From Neobacillus rhizosphaerae (GTDB taxonomy: Bacteria > Bacillota > Bacilli > Bacillales > Cytobacillaceae), in the NCBI RefSeq assembly GCF_937468385.1, contig NZ_CALBWS010000008.1, positions 1-64,000 on the forward strand: 64,000 nucleotides of DNA, written 5' to 3'. Below, piece by piece: positions 34,250-43,107 of this stretch. Under the pieces are notes generated by a model, which saw nothing but the letters and a program-made list of their open reading frames with translations, was not told where the DNA came from and searched no databases. The first letter of the stretch is position 1; each line of letters starts with the position of its first letter. The position numbers were made by a program, and so were the translations under genes.

Positions 34250-36460
34250 ATGCTTAACCCGTTAAAAAGTTTAGTTAAATTTTCAAGTAGTAAACGCGGT
34301 GCAAAAGTGGTTCTTTTCATTTGGATTGCGGCTGTTATCATATTGAGCGCACTGGCACCCTCTGCAAAACAATATTCCGTGAGCAGTAAAGAAGGAAGTG
34401 TAAAAAAAGATACACCTTCCGCAATGGCCAATCAAATATTAAAAGAACAATTTCCCTCTAAAGAGGGCTTAACAGGATTACTGGTCATTCATCGTGATGA
34501 TAAAATCACTGCTAAGGATCGGGAAAAGATAACCGAAATCAGTAAATGGCTCAGTTCAAATGATAAACCGAAAAACGTGGAAAGTTCGCTTCCTTTCCAT
34601 CAATTTCCTGCACCTGTACAGGATCAAATGTTTTCAAAGGATGGGACTACACTTCTGCTAAATTTCACCTTAAAAGAGAACACAGATTCACATGATGCCA
34701 ATCAGGTCATTACAGAACTGAATCAAAAACTAAAAGAAATGAAATTAGGAAGTTTACAGGTCAAAATCACAGGGCCGGCAGGAATCGCCTCAGATACCAT
34801 CTCTATTTTTAAAAATGCCGACTTTGTGCTAATGATGGCCACCATTGCTTTAATATTTGTTACATTATTGATCATTTATCGCTCTCCTTTGTTAGCAATT
34901 ATTCCATTGATCATTGCAGCGATAGTGTATCAAGTCGTCGACCGGGTATTAGGCATTGCAGGAAAAAATGATTGGTTTGTGCTCGACAGTTCGGCTATCT
35001 CAATTATGCTCGTCCTACTGTTTGCTGTATTAACAGATTATAGTCTGTTTATTTTCTCCCGCTATCGCGAAGAGTTAAAAAAATACTCTTCAAAATTCGA
35101 CGCTATGGGAGAAGCGATTCATCATGTCTCAGAGCCAATCTTATTCAGCGGTGGTACAGTCCTTCTTGCAGTATTAACACTTTTTACAACGGTATTTATG
35201 CCATATAACCATTTTGCTCCTGTATTTTCTGTAGCAATGGTCTTTATTCTTGCTGCAGGACTAACATTAATACCAAGCATTTTTGCCTTAGTAGGTCGAA
35301 AAGCATTTTGGCCATTTATTCCGAAGGTTGATGAAACGGTAAAAAAGAAAACTGGTTTTTGGCACAAAGTAAGTCAGCAAGTAATGAAACGCCCTGCCAT
35401 ATTAACTGGTATTCTTTTGATTACATTGCTTGCCGGTGCATTCAATACGACTTCCATCCATTATTCATTTAATATTATGAAGTCGTTCCCGGAAGAACTT
35501 TCTTCCCGCCAAGGCTTTGAATTATTAGAAAAACATTATCCTGCAGGGCAATTAGCACCGGTCACGGTTATATTAACAAAGGATGACCAAATCGTTTTAG
35601 ATGATAAATTTTTAAAAAGTGTCAAAACCCTTGAAGCAAAATTAAAGAATACTAATGGGGTTGATTCAATCAGCCAGGGAATAACAGAAGAAATGATCAA
35701 GGATCCTACGAAGCTTCCACATGGCTTTATTGGAGAAAATAAAAAGGCAGTTAAACTGCAGTTAGTATTAAAAGATAATCCATATGATGTTGGTGCACTT
35801 GAGACTGTTCAAAAGCTCCACGATCAAGATAAGAAACTTCTCAGTGAAAGCGGCCTTTCAGCCAGCAGCTACCAGTTACACTATGCTGGACAAACGGCCG
35901 AACAATTAGATATCCGAGTCATGAATCAAAGAGATACGATCATCCTATTCTCTCTAGTCACAATGTTAATCACCATCATGCTCGGGATACAAACTCGTTC
36001 GATACTGATGCCTCTCCTAATGATGGCGACAATTCTATTGTCATATGTATCAACCCTTGGATTCGGCTGGATTATTTTCCATAATATCTTGGGGTACGAC
36101 TCAATCAGTTATCGGTTACCTGTTTACACATTTGTATTCATGGTTGCGCTTGGCGTGGATTACAACATCATGCTTGTATCGCGTATTAAAGAAGAGGCTC
36201 AAAAGTATTCATGGAAAGAAGCGGTTGGCAACGGCGTAGCCTTAACTGGAGGGGTAATTTCATCAGCTGGTATCATTTTAGCAGCAACCTTCGCTGTATT
36301 AATGACACAACCATTACAAGAACTATTTTTATTCGGATTGACCATGGCTTTAGGCGTATTAATGGATACATTTTTAGTGCGCGGCATGCTGTTACCTTCC
36401 ATTTTGGTTCTCGTTAAGAAAAAAGAAAAATCACAGGCTGTCACATATAATATTAATTAA
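34250..36460 (+). CDS. MMPL family (RND-superfamily) transporter
   Basis: 736 aa membrane transporter of the MMPL type, expected to export lipids, drugs or hydrophobic compounds. Layout: segment 1 near residue 25-45, a large extracytoplasmic loop, five to six segments (about 190-370), then the same pattern repeated (about 385-725). GDVV-type charge motifs appear as LTDYSLFIFSRYREE and GVDYNIMLVSRIKEE in the two halves. AAGGAG lies 9 nt before ATG 34250; a frame to 34214 has no such site. A terminator follows. Confidence 0.92.
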   Translation: MLNPLKSLVKFSSSKRGAKVVLFIWIAAVIILSALAPSAKQYSVSSKEGSVKKDTPSAMANQILKEQFPSKEGLTGLLVIHRDDKITAKDREKITEISKWLSSNDKPKNVESSLPFHQFPAPVQDQMFSKDGTTLLLNFTLKENTDSHDANQVITELNQKLKEMKLGSLQVKITGPAGIASDTISIFKNADFVLMMATIALIFVTLLIIYRSPLLAIIPLIIAAIVYQVVDRVLGIAGKNDWFVLDSSAISIMLVLLFAVLTDYSLFIFSRYREELKKYSSKFDAMGEAIHHVSEPILFSGGTVLLAVLTLFTTVFMPYNHFAPVFSVAMVFILAAGLTLIPSIFALVGRKAFWPFIPKVDETVKKKTGFWHKVSQQVMKRPAILTGILLITLLAGAFNTTSIHYSFNIMKSFPEELSSRQGFELLEKHYPAGQLAPVTVILTKDDQIVLDDKFLKSVKTLEAKLKNTNGVDSISQGITEEMIKDPTKLPHGFIGENKKAVKLQLVLKDNPYDVGALETVQKLHDQDKKLLSESGLSASSYQLHYAGQTAEQLDIRVMNQRDTIILFSLVTMLITIMLGIQTRSILMPLLMMATILLSYVSTLGFGWIIFHNILGYDSISYRLPVYTFVFMVALGVDYNIMLVSRIKEEAQKYSWKEAVGNGVALTGGVISSAGIILAATFAVLMTQPLQELFLFGLTMALGVLMDTFLVRGMLLPSILVLVKKKEKSQAVTYNIN

Positions 36461-36463
36461 CCA

Positions 36464-36500
36464 ACATACGAACAGTGCCTAGCACTGTTCGTATGTTTTA
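36464..36500 (+). terminator. terminator of the MMPL gene
   Basis: ACATACGAACAGTGC / GCACTGTTCGTATGT with a 3-4-nt loop and TTTT. Its stem is almost the same as that at 38111-38144. Further on, a second stem AGCCCTTCAT-TCAT-ATGAAGGGCT lies at 36569-36592. Confidence 0.9.
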
Positions 36501-36713
36501 CCACTGTCCTCATCCTAAGAGGAACTTGGTACTTAACTTACGTGAAAATTAATTGTAATACACTTTTAGCCCTTCATTCATATGAAGGGCTGACTAGTAT
36601 GAAATGCGTTTCTACCCATCAGAAGCCCTTTTTTGCTCTTTCCGGTCAATGGAACGCTCTTTCTTTTTTTACTCTCGGTCACTAGAAATCTACTTCTCTC
36701 TACCTTTCCGATT

Positions 36714-37040
36714 TTAGTCTCCAAGAACTCTAAAACTAGATTCGGAGGCGTTCTTCATGAAAATCATTTTATGTCTTACTATGATTGTTATTATTATTGA
36801 AGCTGTTATAACCAATATGAATAACAAAATTGCACCACTTACATAATAGACAAAGTCTGGACTATATCCATAAAAATAAAAAACAAAACAAGATATGCTA
36901 AATAATACCACCAAAAATAATTCAAACAATAATGCCGTTACAACAAACAATAAATATGGAATAACAATTTCTTTGTGGGAAATATGTTTTAATGTAAGGC
37001 CTTCCCAACATAGATTTGATACCTTAGCGAAAATCCCCAA
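36714..37040 (-). CDS. hypothetical membrane protein
   Basis: 108 aa from a TTG at 37040 that follows GAGGTGA; a longer frame to 37070 starts at an ATG without a binding site. Two or three hydrophobic segments (about 28-58 and 64-92) and a basic C-terminal tail. No family recognised. Coding status rests on a fair ribosome-binding site and the hydrophobic pattern only. Confidence 0.5.
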   Translation of the reverse strand: MGIFAKVSNLCWEGLTLKHISHKEIVIPYLLFVVTALLFELFLVVLFSISCFVFYFYGYSPDFVYYVSGAILLFILVITASIIITIIVRHKMIFMKNASESSFRVLGD

Positions 37041-37350
37041 CTTAATCACCTCAATGGAAATGGTTATCATACAGTATGTCCATTGAAGAAAATTCTTTAC
37101 TGTTTTTACATTTTTTATTAAGAATAAAGACAGCTTGAAATCATTAAGCCGCCTTCTTTCCTAGACATATTCTTGATAAACCTGATCGATCAAGCTCCCC
37201 TGTTGTTCCCCCCTTCATAATAACCTCGTTTAACGAAAATAAATGGTTGCATTTCCGAAAACAATATTTGTTATTTCTTTCCTTTTCAAAAATAATCGGT
37301 AATCATGAATATAATTGTATCTGAATATTTTGATAAGGGGTGTTAAATTG

Positions 37351-38100
37351 ATGAAAAATGCATGGCTTGCCTCATTTATCCGGTTCCCTTTGCTGGTCAT
37401 TGTTTTGTTGCTTCTCTTTTTGATGTTAAAAATATTCGGTTTACCATTTCACTTTCCTTATTTACCTGAATTTTCAAACGTTTACTTTACTGTCGTCAAT
37501 GTGCTATGTTTTTTCCTTTTACATCGTCTGTTAACGAAAGAAGGTCGTTCCATTAAAGAACTAATCGATTTTCGTTCAGACTGTTTGATAAAAGATATTT
37601 TCTCCGGTATGTTTTGGCTGTTAGTTTTGTATGTTCCATTCGTATTGACTGTTCTCGGAGCCATGTTTATTATGTATGGAACCGAATTATTCCAGCATTT
37701 TCAATCCGTTTTTAATGGAAATGAAGAAATCTTTACTTTTCCACGTCCTAGATGGCTTATATGGTTAACAGCATGCCTATCTCTCATTTTTCCTTTTTTA
37801 AACGCACCGATGGAAGAGTTAATGTACCGAGGCTATGCCCAACCATTATTTATCAAGCATTATAAAAAAGTGTGGCTTGGAATATTAATTCCAGCTGTTG
37901 GCTTTGCTTTACAACACCTTATTTTAGCTGTTAGTTTAAGCGGAGCTGTTGTTTATGCAGCAGCTTTCTTTGTCTGGGGAATTGGCAGTGGCATCATCTT
38001 TTATAAGCAAAAGAGATTGTTTCCTCTGATTGTTTGTCATTTCTTTGTTAACATAGCATTCGGTATCTTGCCGCTTATATTCCTAATTTCAGGAGCTTGA
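37351..38100 (+). CDS. CPBP family intramembrane metalloprotease (Abi/CAAX type)
   Basis: About 249 aa with seven to eight hydrophobic segments. The CPBP motif EELMYRG (around 155-161) and FALQHLILA with its His (around 186-193) supply the glutamate and histidine residues of the active site; a last conserved block is CHFFVNIAFG. Members process CAAX-like or bacteriocin substrates or act in self-immunity; the substrate here is unknown. AAGGGGTG precedes ATG 37351. A terminator follows. Confidence 0.88.
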   Translation: MKNAWLASFIRFPLLVIVLLLLFLMLKIFGLPFHFPYLPEFSNVYFTVVNVLCFFLLHRLLTKEGRSIKELIDFRSDCLIKDIFSGMFWLLVLYVPFVLTVLGAMFIMYGTELFQHFQSVFNGNEEIFTFPRPRWLIWLTACLSLIFPFLNAPMEELMYRGYAQPLFIKHYKKVWLGILIPAVGFALQHLILAVSLSGAVVYAAAFFVWGIGSGIIFYKQKRLFPLIVCHFFVNIAFGILPLIFLISGA

Positions 38101-38110
38101 CTTCTCCGTA

Positions 38111-38144
38111 AAATACGAACAGTGCTTGGCACTGTTCGTATTTT
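38111..38144 (+). terminator. terminator of the CPBP gene
   Basis: AAATACGAACAGTGC-TTG-GCACTGTTCGTATTT. The stem repeats that of the MMPL terminator at 36464-36500. Confidence 0.9.
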
Positions 38145-38186
38145 CTGATTGCCATTCCTATTCAGAGAAGGCAGGAAAGTGAAAAA

Positions 38187-38218
38187 AACATCGTTCAAAA
38201 TAAATTGAACGATGTTTA
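38187..38218 (-). terminator. terminator of the methyltransferase gene
   Basis: AAACATCGTTCAA / TTGAACGATGTTT stem followed by TTTTT on the minus strand. Confidence 0.88.
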
Positions 38219-38228
38219 CAGGTCCTGA

Positions 38229-39146
38229 TTATTTATGAACGACTAAATGAGCAAAATGAAAATGGTCAAAAGCGTGTAATCCATCTTCCCTGCCCTCGAA
38301 GTACAATTCTTCTATATTTACTGGAGAGAGATTTTCATAAACTAGCATATTACAATCCTGCAGTTCCCGGTCTAGTTCAAACGGATCAAAGCCGGTAACC
38401 ATTGGTTCACCTGTTTGAGCGGTAATTTGCCGCATTTGAATTAATTTCTTCGATGCCACATGATCACTAAAAGCCATATCGTCGAGATAATCAAATACGA
38501 ACGAACTTCCGTTCACGGACATCTCCGCAATAGTGGATAGGAGGTTAAAAAAATCTCCTTTATCTAAATACATCACAACACCTAACAAACTAAAATAGGA
38601 ATATTTTTGTTCGTCATAGCCACTTTTTTTCAGCTCGTTGCGTAAGGAATCATGTTTAAAATCCACTGGAACAAATTTTACATTTGCAGGAATTTCAATT
38701 CCCATTTCTTGAAGGCGGTTTATTTTAAATGCTTGGGTTGCGGGGTGGTCTACCTCATAGATGATAAAATCTTCCGGCAAATTTTTCTGACGATAGGCAA
38801 ATGTATCGTATCCTGCCCCTAGAATGACATATTGGCTTACGCCTCGTGCGATAGCAGACTTCAGTCCGTCTTCCGCATACCTTGCCCGGCTTACTAGTTG
38901 AGGAATTGTTTGATTATTCATCACCCACTGTAATTTTTCAGCAAACGTCTTCAAGGTTTCACTTTTTCCCGGATCAAAAAAGGCAATGGCATTAGCCCAA
39001 TTGCTGGCGATTAACTGCTTTTCTTCCTCTTTCAACAGATAACTGGCGATAACATCATTAAAAATTGGCTGACTGCTGTTCGACGCATGATATGCCCTGG
39101 CAAAGCAGCTGACTAACGCCGTTAAACTTTCCGTTTTATTTTCCAA
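38229..39146 (-). CDS. class I SAM-dependent methyltransferase (LCMT/PPM1-like)
   Basis: 305 aa. The SAM site is YVILGAGYDTFAYR (around 107-120), then YEVDHPATQAFK with the acidic residue binding ribose, and VPVDFKHDSL; this is the leucine-carboxyl-methyltransferase-like group, which in bacteria includes secondary-metabolite O-methyltransferases and B. subtilis YktD. A TTG at 39146 follows GGAGGG with 9-nt spacing. A near-ideal promoter and then a transcription terminator precede it, so read-through is probably regulated. Confidence 0.88.
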   Translation of the reverse strand: MENKTESLTALVSCFARAYHASNSSQPIFNDVIASYLLKEEEKQLIASNWANAIAFFDPGKSETLKTFAEKLQWVMNNQTIPQLVSRARYAEDGLKSAIARGVSQYVILGAGYDTFAYRQKNLPEDFIIYEVDHPATQAFKINRLQEMGIEIPANVKFVPVDFKHDSLRNELKKSGYDEQKYSYFSLLGVVMYLDKGDFFNLLSTIAEMSVNGSSFVFDYLDDMAFSDHVASKKLIQMRQITAQTGEPMVTGFDPFELDRELQDCNMLVYENLSPVNIEELYFEGREDGLHAFDHFHFAHLVVHK

Positions 39147-39173
39147 AAAAATTCCCTCCTTTTTTTAGAAAGC

Positions 39174-39206
39174 AAAAAACTCCCAGCTAAAATATAGCCA
39201 GGAGTT
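39174..39206 (-). terminator. leader terminator (attenuator) before the methyltransferase
   Basis: On the complement AACTCC-TG-GCTA / TAGC-TG-GGAGTT forms a stem followed by TTTTTT, between the promoter at 39247-39275 and the start at 39146. The end of a short in-frame ORF (MFYPLYDELLAIF, from 39228) stops inside the stem at 39187-39189, so ribosomes on it would disturb the hairpin; I see no Shine-Dalgarno for it. Confidence 0.75.
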
Positions 39207-39246
39207 CATCATACAGCGGATAAAACATTTCGTCAATAAACATATA

Positions 39247-39275
39247 ATTATAGCACAAATAAATATTTTTGTCAA
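39247..39275 (-). promoter_or_regulatory. consensus sigma-A promoter of the methyltransferase gene
   Basis: TTGACA (39270-39275) and TATAAT (39247-39252), both perfect, 17 bp apart on the minus strand. Confidence 0.9.
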
Positions 39276-39431
39276 TATATTTTTTTTGGCGCCTGACATT
39301 AAATTAGCCAGCCTTGGAAACCCTCTCTTACCAAGACTTATTAAAAAAATCTACTAGTGAGCGGTCCAATGCCGATGAATGTGTATTTATTATCGAAGCA
39401 TTGTCCGTATTGGATATGTCTACTCAATAAA

Positions 39432-39473
39432 AAAGAACCGAAAACGTACCATTGGTACATATTTCGATTCTTT
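39432..39473 (-). terminator. long stem-loop, probable terminator of the HAD gene
   Basis: AAAGAATCGAAA / TTTTCGGTTCTTT around the palindrome GTACCAATGGTAC, with T-run on the minus strand. It lies after the family C palindrome, downstream of the HAD gene. The stretch 39276-39430 shows nothing I can name. Confidence 0.65.
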
Positions 39474-39501
39474 AAACTCAATATATTACCGCTTACTTGA
39501 T

Positions 39502-39550
39502 TTAGGGGTCAGTCCCCACCATTTATTTGTGGTGGAGGACTGACCCCTAA
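39502..39550. repeat. family C palindrome, copy 1
   Basis: TTAGGGGTCAGTCCCCACC is followed after 9 nt by its complement, a nearly perfect hairpin. Related copies: 46505-46555, 57374-57420, 63793-63842. Confidence 0.85.
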
Positions 39551-39633
39551 ATTTCAGTATCGAGCATTTTTAATAATATCTTCATAGTTTCTTATAAATG
39601 AAATAGGACGATTAATTTAGTATTGTCGTAGCA

Positions 39634-40320
39634 TTATCCAATAATTCGATACAGTTCATCAAGCTTTTGGATTTGATAGGTTGGAACAATTCCAGTATCA
39701 TTAGGCATCATTTGAGGGTTGAACCAACATGTGTCAAGCCCCGCTAGCTGTCCACCTTTAATATCCGAGCTTAAGGAATCTCCAATAATTAATGTCTGTT
39801 CCACAGAGAAATGAGGAATTCGCGCAAAGACAAAATCAAAATATTCCTTCATCGGCTTTTGGAAGCCTGTGTCCTCGGAAACAAAAATATCTTTAAATAT
39901 CGGATGTAATCCTGAAGCACGTAAGCGTTTATCCTGAGTCTTGGAAACACCATTTGTAACAATATATAAGTCATATTGATTTTGTAGGTCTGATATCAAT
40001 TCAAATGCTCCATTAACAAGCTGATGTCCCTCTTCTAAATAACTGCGATAGCTCTTTTCTAATGATGCCCCGTCAACGACTTGACCATATTCCATAAATA
40101 AAATTGAAAAACGAGTATTCACTACCTCATCACGATCTATTTTTCCTTCTTCAAAGGACTTCCATAGTCTTTGATTTATTTTCTTATAATCGGCTTCCAT
40201 TTCAGTGGTCAAGGGTATATTTTGTTCCTCAAAGAGCAAGCGCAACGCTTCGTTTTCTGCTGCAGTAAAATCTAATAATGTATCATCAACATCAAATAAT
40301 AATGTCCGGTATTTTTTCAT
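39634..40320 (-). CDS. HAD superfamily phosphatase, YjjG-type nucleotidase
   Basis: Haloacid-dehalogenase hydrolase of 228 aa, similar to YjjG/YfnB house-cleaning pyrimidine nucleotidases. Motif I LLFDVDDTLLDFT with both Asp near residue 10, motif II IVTNG, motif III Lys in TGFQKPMKEYF, motif IV IIGDSLSSDIKGG. GGGGAG precedes ATG 40320; the frame's longer start at 40362 has none. The last 25 codons have a decayed homologue at 57297-57370. Confidence 0.9.
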   Translation of the reverse strand: MKKYRTLLFDVDDTLLDFTAAENEALRLLFEEQNIPLTTEMEADYKKINQRLWKSFEEGKIDRDEVVNTRFSILFMEYGQVVDGASLEKSYRSYLEEGHQLVNGAFELISDLQNQYDLYIVTNGVSKTQDKRLRASGLHPIFKDIFVSEDTGFQKPMKEYFDFVFARIPHFSVEQTLIIGDSLSSDIKGGQLAGLDTCWFNPQMMPNDTGIVPTYQIQKLDELYRIIG

Positions 40321-40408
40321 GAAGATCTCCCCGCACTCTGCCTTTGTTTTCCAATAAAACATGAGAATTTTTGTTATTAACGCTGTTCGATAAATCGATG
40401 GAATGATT

Positions 40409-40876
40409 CTATGTCATCTTAGCTGGCTCTTGGCTCTCACTTCTACCACCAAGCTTAAATACAAAAATACCGCTGACGATGACCAGCACACCAATCAATT
40501 GCTTGAAAGAAAAAGGGACCTTATCCAAACCAAGCCAGCCTAATGAGTCCCACAATAAAGCAAACCCGAGCTGTGATGTCAGAGCGATAGCGATGGCATA
40601 CGTCGGGCCAAGCAGCTTCATTCCCTGCACGAGACAAACAACTACTCCAACTCCAATTAAACCGCTGAACCAGTACCAAGGCTCCATTTTCCCCAAGATA
40701 AATAGATGTTTCCCTTCAAAAATAAGACCAATTGTCAGGGAAGCAAGGAATCCCAACCCTAATACTAATGTAGTTGTCGCCCAAGATCCTGCCCGTTCAT
40801 TCACCTTATTATTGAAGATATTTTGCAAACTGAGCAGCGAACCAGCGATAAGCGCCAATGATAATCCTAAAATCAT
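40409..40876 (-). CDS. half-size DMT transporter (YdcZ/DUF606 family), second copy
   Basis: About 155 aa with five hydrophobic segments, of the DMT superfamily YdcZ (DUF606) group, half the size of EamA transporters and thought to work as dimers. GGGAG lies upstream of two ATG codons at 40882 and 40876; the second has better spacing. A paralogue is at 41685-42110, and a Crp/Fnr-type regulator lies between, all on one strand, so the three probably form one operon and the two halves may pair. Substrate unknown. Confidence 0.87.
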   Translation of the reverse strand: MILGLSLALIAGSLLSLQNIFNNKVNERAGSWATTTLVLGLGFLASLTIGLIFEGKHLFILGKMEPWYWFSGLIGVGVVVCLVQGMKLLGPTYAIAIALTSQLGFALLWDSLGWLGLDKVPFSFKQLIGVLVIVSGIFVFKLGGRSESQEPAKMT

Positions 40877-40936
40877 AACCATTACTCTCCCATATACTAA
40901 ATTTTTGCTACTACTTTCTCGCTGCAATAAATAAGT

Positions 40937-41632
40937 CTATTCGTAAATATTTTCACCCGCCAGCGCCCTTAATCCGTCCCTATCCTTAACAAGGATGAAT
41001 CCCTTGTTACGTTCAACAAGGCCTTCTGTACAATACTGTTGGATGATCCGATTTAAATGTCTATAGCTGGTTCCAATTAAGTTCGCTGCATCCTTAATAC
41101 TGATTCTTAGTTGCCCTTTAAATTGCGAATCGGATTCATCAAAGGAGACAGATAATAGATAGCTTGCCAATCGGACTTCCACCGGATACAGCAAATTGAA
41201 GCTCAAAGAATTGGATTTAATGGTAAATTTTTTCGTTATGATATCCAGTAAAAATCGCAACAGCGGTGAATAGTCACTTCCGTATTTTTTCAACCACCGA
41301 TGATGAATACCGATCATATAGACAGACGAGACTGCCTCAACGGTATTGATAATGTCTATACCCCGTACATATTCAATATCCCCGATCACCTCAAGCGGAT
41401 TCTTAAACGAGAGAATAAGTGTTTTGCCCTCCTTCGTGGAGGTATAGATTTTAACCTTCCCCTTTACAAGTACATACAGGTACTGCGAAGCATCTCCTTG
41501 AGAACAGATGAGCTCCCCTTGATCAAAGCTGTACAGCGACAAATACGGCATTATTTGCTCATTAAATATCGATTCTAAATTGTGAGCAAGCAAATATGAT
41601 TTTAGTAGCTCACGATCTTTCATTTCTTTCAT
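40937..41632 (-). CDS. Crp/Fnr family regulator (YeiL-like)
   Basis: 231 aa. N-terminal cyclic-nucleotide-binding-like domain (about 25-125) with YSFDQGELICSQGD and LYVLVKGKVKIY, then a C-terminal winged helix with IKDAANLIGTSYRHLNRIIQ as the recognition region. No cysteine cluster of an Fnr iron-sulfur site is seen. GGAGGCGA precedes ATG 41632. Sandwiched between two DUF606 transporter genes, which it is likely to control. Confidence 0.9.
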   Translation of the reverse strand: MKEMKDRELLKSYLLAHNLESIFNEQIMPYLSLYSFDQGELICSQGDASQYLYVLVKGKVKIYTSTKEGKTLILSFKNPLEVIGDIEYVRGIDIINTVEAVSSVYMIGIHHRWLKKYGSDYSPLLRFLLDIITKKFTIKSNSLSFNLLYPVEVRLASYLLSVSFDESDSQFKGQLRISIKDAANLIGTSYRHLNRIIQQYCTEGLVERNKGFILVKDRDGLRALAGENIYE

Positions 41633-41684
41633 GCTCGGGTCGCCTCCAGTCCTTTACCTGTCACATTCTGGAATCATTATACTA

Positions 41685-42110
41685 TCAAAACCTTAATATC
41701 ACCACACCAGCTATCATCAGCCCAAGGCCAATGAACTGCGGCAGTTTCATCTTCTGCTTCACTAGGCCGAACCATCCTTTACTATCAATAAAAAAAGTCA
41801 GACTCAGTTGCGCAATCAGGATAATAGATATAGAAAGGGTTACACCAATTCTCTGAATTGCCGTGACATTACTGAAAATAATGACCGCCCCCAAGGCACC
41901 GCCCGTTAAATATAACGGTTTTACTTGGTTCAACCTTTTCCATTTTCGATCTCTTACGAACATCAGGATTATCAAGGCCATAATAAAGCCGGTTAATTGG
42001 GTTATCGTCGCCGCTTGCCAAGTGCCAATATCTCGACTAATCCGGGTATTAGCAACTCCTTGCAAGGTAATAAAAGCCCCACCTAAAAACGCAAATAAAC
42101 TCCCTCGCAT
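41685..42110 (-). CDS. half-size DMT transporter (YdcZ/DUF606 family), first copy
   Basis: 141 aa with about five hydrophobic segments; same family as 40409-40876 (compare SxxQLxFxFIDSKGWFGL here with SQLGFALLWDSLGWLGL there). ATG at 42110 follows GGGGGAG. First gene of the three-gene series; the upstream 230 bp contain a perfect 12-bp palindrome that may be an operator. Confidence 0.87.
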   Translation of the reverse strand: MRGSLFAFLGGAFITLQGVANTRISRDIGTWQAATITQLTGFIMALIILMFVRDRKWKRLNQVKPLYLTGGALGAVIIFSNVTAIQRIGVTLSISIILIAQLSLTFFIDSKGWFGLVKQKMKLPQFIGLGLMIAGVVILRF

Positions 42111-42171
42111 TTTTTCTCCCCCCATTTTAAATCTCTCTTTTATTAAAAGATATATCCGGGTACTTAGGGAA

Positions 42172-42183
42172 GGACATATGTCC
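42172..42183. promoter_or_regulatory. 12-bp palindrome upstream of the DMT/Crp operon
   Basis: GGACATATGTCC, perfect dyad about 60 bp before the first gene. A candidate site for the Crp/Fnr-type regulator; no promoter hexamers are obvious next to it. Confidence 0.4.
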
Positions 42184-42312
42184 TCAACTTATCAAAGATT
42201 GCGTTCATCTCCTCACCCTGACCGGCAGAATGGAAAAAAACTAGTCATTGGCACGAGGGAAACATGGCTGTTCATTATGAGTTTCTTTTAAAATGGAGCA
42301 TTGCAAATTTAA

Positions 42313-42346
42313 AAAAACAGCTGAAATACACATCAGCTGTTTTTAA
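42313..42346. terminator. bidirectional terminator after the LicC-like gene
   Basis: AAAAACAGCTG (N10) CAGCTGTTTTT, symmetrical A and T runs. Confidence 0.85.
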
Positions 42347-42355
42347 TCGAAGAAA

Positions 42356-43048
42356 TTATTTCGTTTTACTTAAAAGATAGTTATCCGCATGCTCTAAATC
42401 TGCAAGAGAATCGATTTCAAACCAATCATCGGAATTGATTTTTGAAATTTTGACATTCATTTTACTTAAATTAGCCTGAACAATGTTATCCCAATATAAA
42501 TCTTCGTAATGGCCATTGCTTATGACCTCTTCTAATTTTTCCTTAATCAATAATCCATCTTGTTGTGTCCAGTATGACACACCGGCGATAATATAATCAG
42601 AGCCATCGTCAATAACGATTTCATGAATTCTATCGTCCATATCAAATTTTAAGATCCACTCTTGCTTGAAATTCTGTTTAAATCCTGCGAAGTAGGTTGA
42701 GAACTCCATATCTGTTTTGAAAAAATTATGGGTCATGAACACATCTGCTTCTGTCACATAAGCATCCTGTAAATAATCTTTAACAAGGTACATGGTATAA
42801 ATATTATTATAGATATTGTATTTATTATTATGGATTAAGGTCACACCATACGCTTCTTTAAGATAGTCAAACTTTTCATGAAGATATCCGGTTACGACGA
42901 TAATCTCATGAATTCCTTTTTCCTTTAAAAACTTAATTTGCCTTTCAATCATCGGTTCACCAGCGACTTTTACTAACGATTTTGGTGTATCGTTTGTCAA
43001 AGGTCGTAGTCTTGTTCCCATGCCTGCAGCTAGGATGATTGCTTTCAT
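42356..43048 (-). CDS. LicC-like sugar-phosphate/choline-phosphate nucleotidyltransferase
   Basis: 230 aa Rossmann-like nucleotidyltransferase. The signature LAAGMGTRLRPLTNDTPKSLVKV is intact (residues 6-28), with Arg and Lys that bind the triphosphate; TEADVF supplies a metal-binding Asp. The short length and C-terminal WFEIDSLADLEHADNYL resemble CTP:phosphocholine cytidylyltransferase LicC. AGAAGGTG precedes ATG 43048. It follows eutH on the same strand, separated by a family A repeat, and would complete activation of the phosphorylated amino alcohol. Confidence 0.85.
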   Translation of the reverse strand: MKAIILAAGMGTRLRPLTNDTPKSLVKVAGEPMIERQIKFLKEKGIHEIIVVTGYLHEKFDYLKEAYGVTLIHNNKYNIYNNIYTMYLVKDYLQDAYVTEADVFMTHNFFKTDMEFSTYFAGFKQNFKQEWILKFDMDDRIHEIVIDDGSDYIIAGVSYWTQQDGLLIKEKLEEVISNGHYEDLYWDNIVQANLSKMNVKISKINSDDWFEIDSLADLEHADNYLLSKTK

Positions 43049-43107
43049 CTAAAGTCACCTTCTAAATATAGTTTATCAAAATGAATAAAATTCTATGCTT
43101 TATAGTT

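Noticed and set aside
41863-42291. Plus-strand frame of 142 codons
   Set aside because: It is mostly antisense to the DMT gene at 41685-42110 and has no ribosome-binding site.
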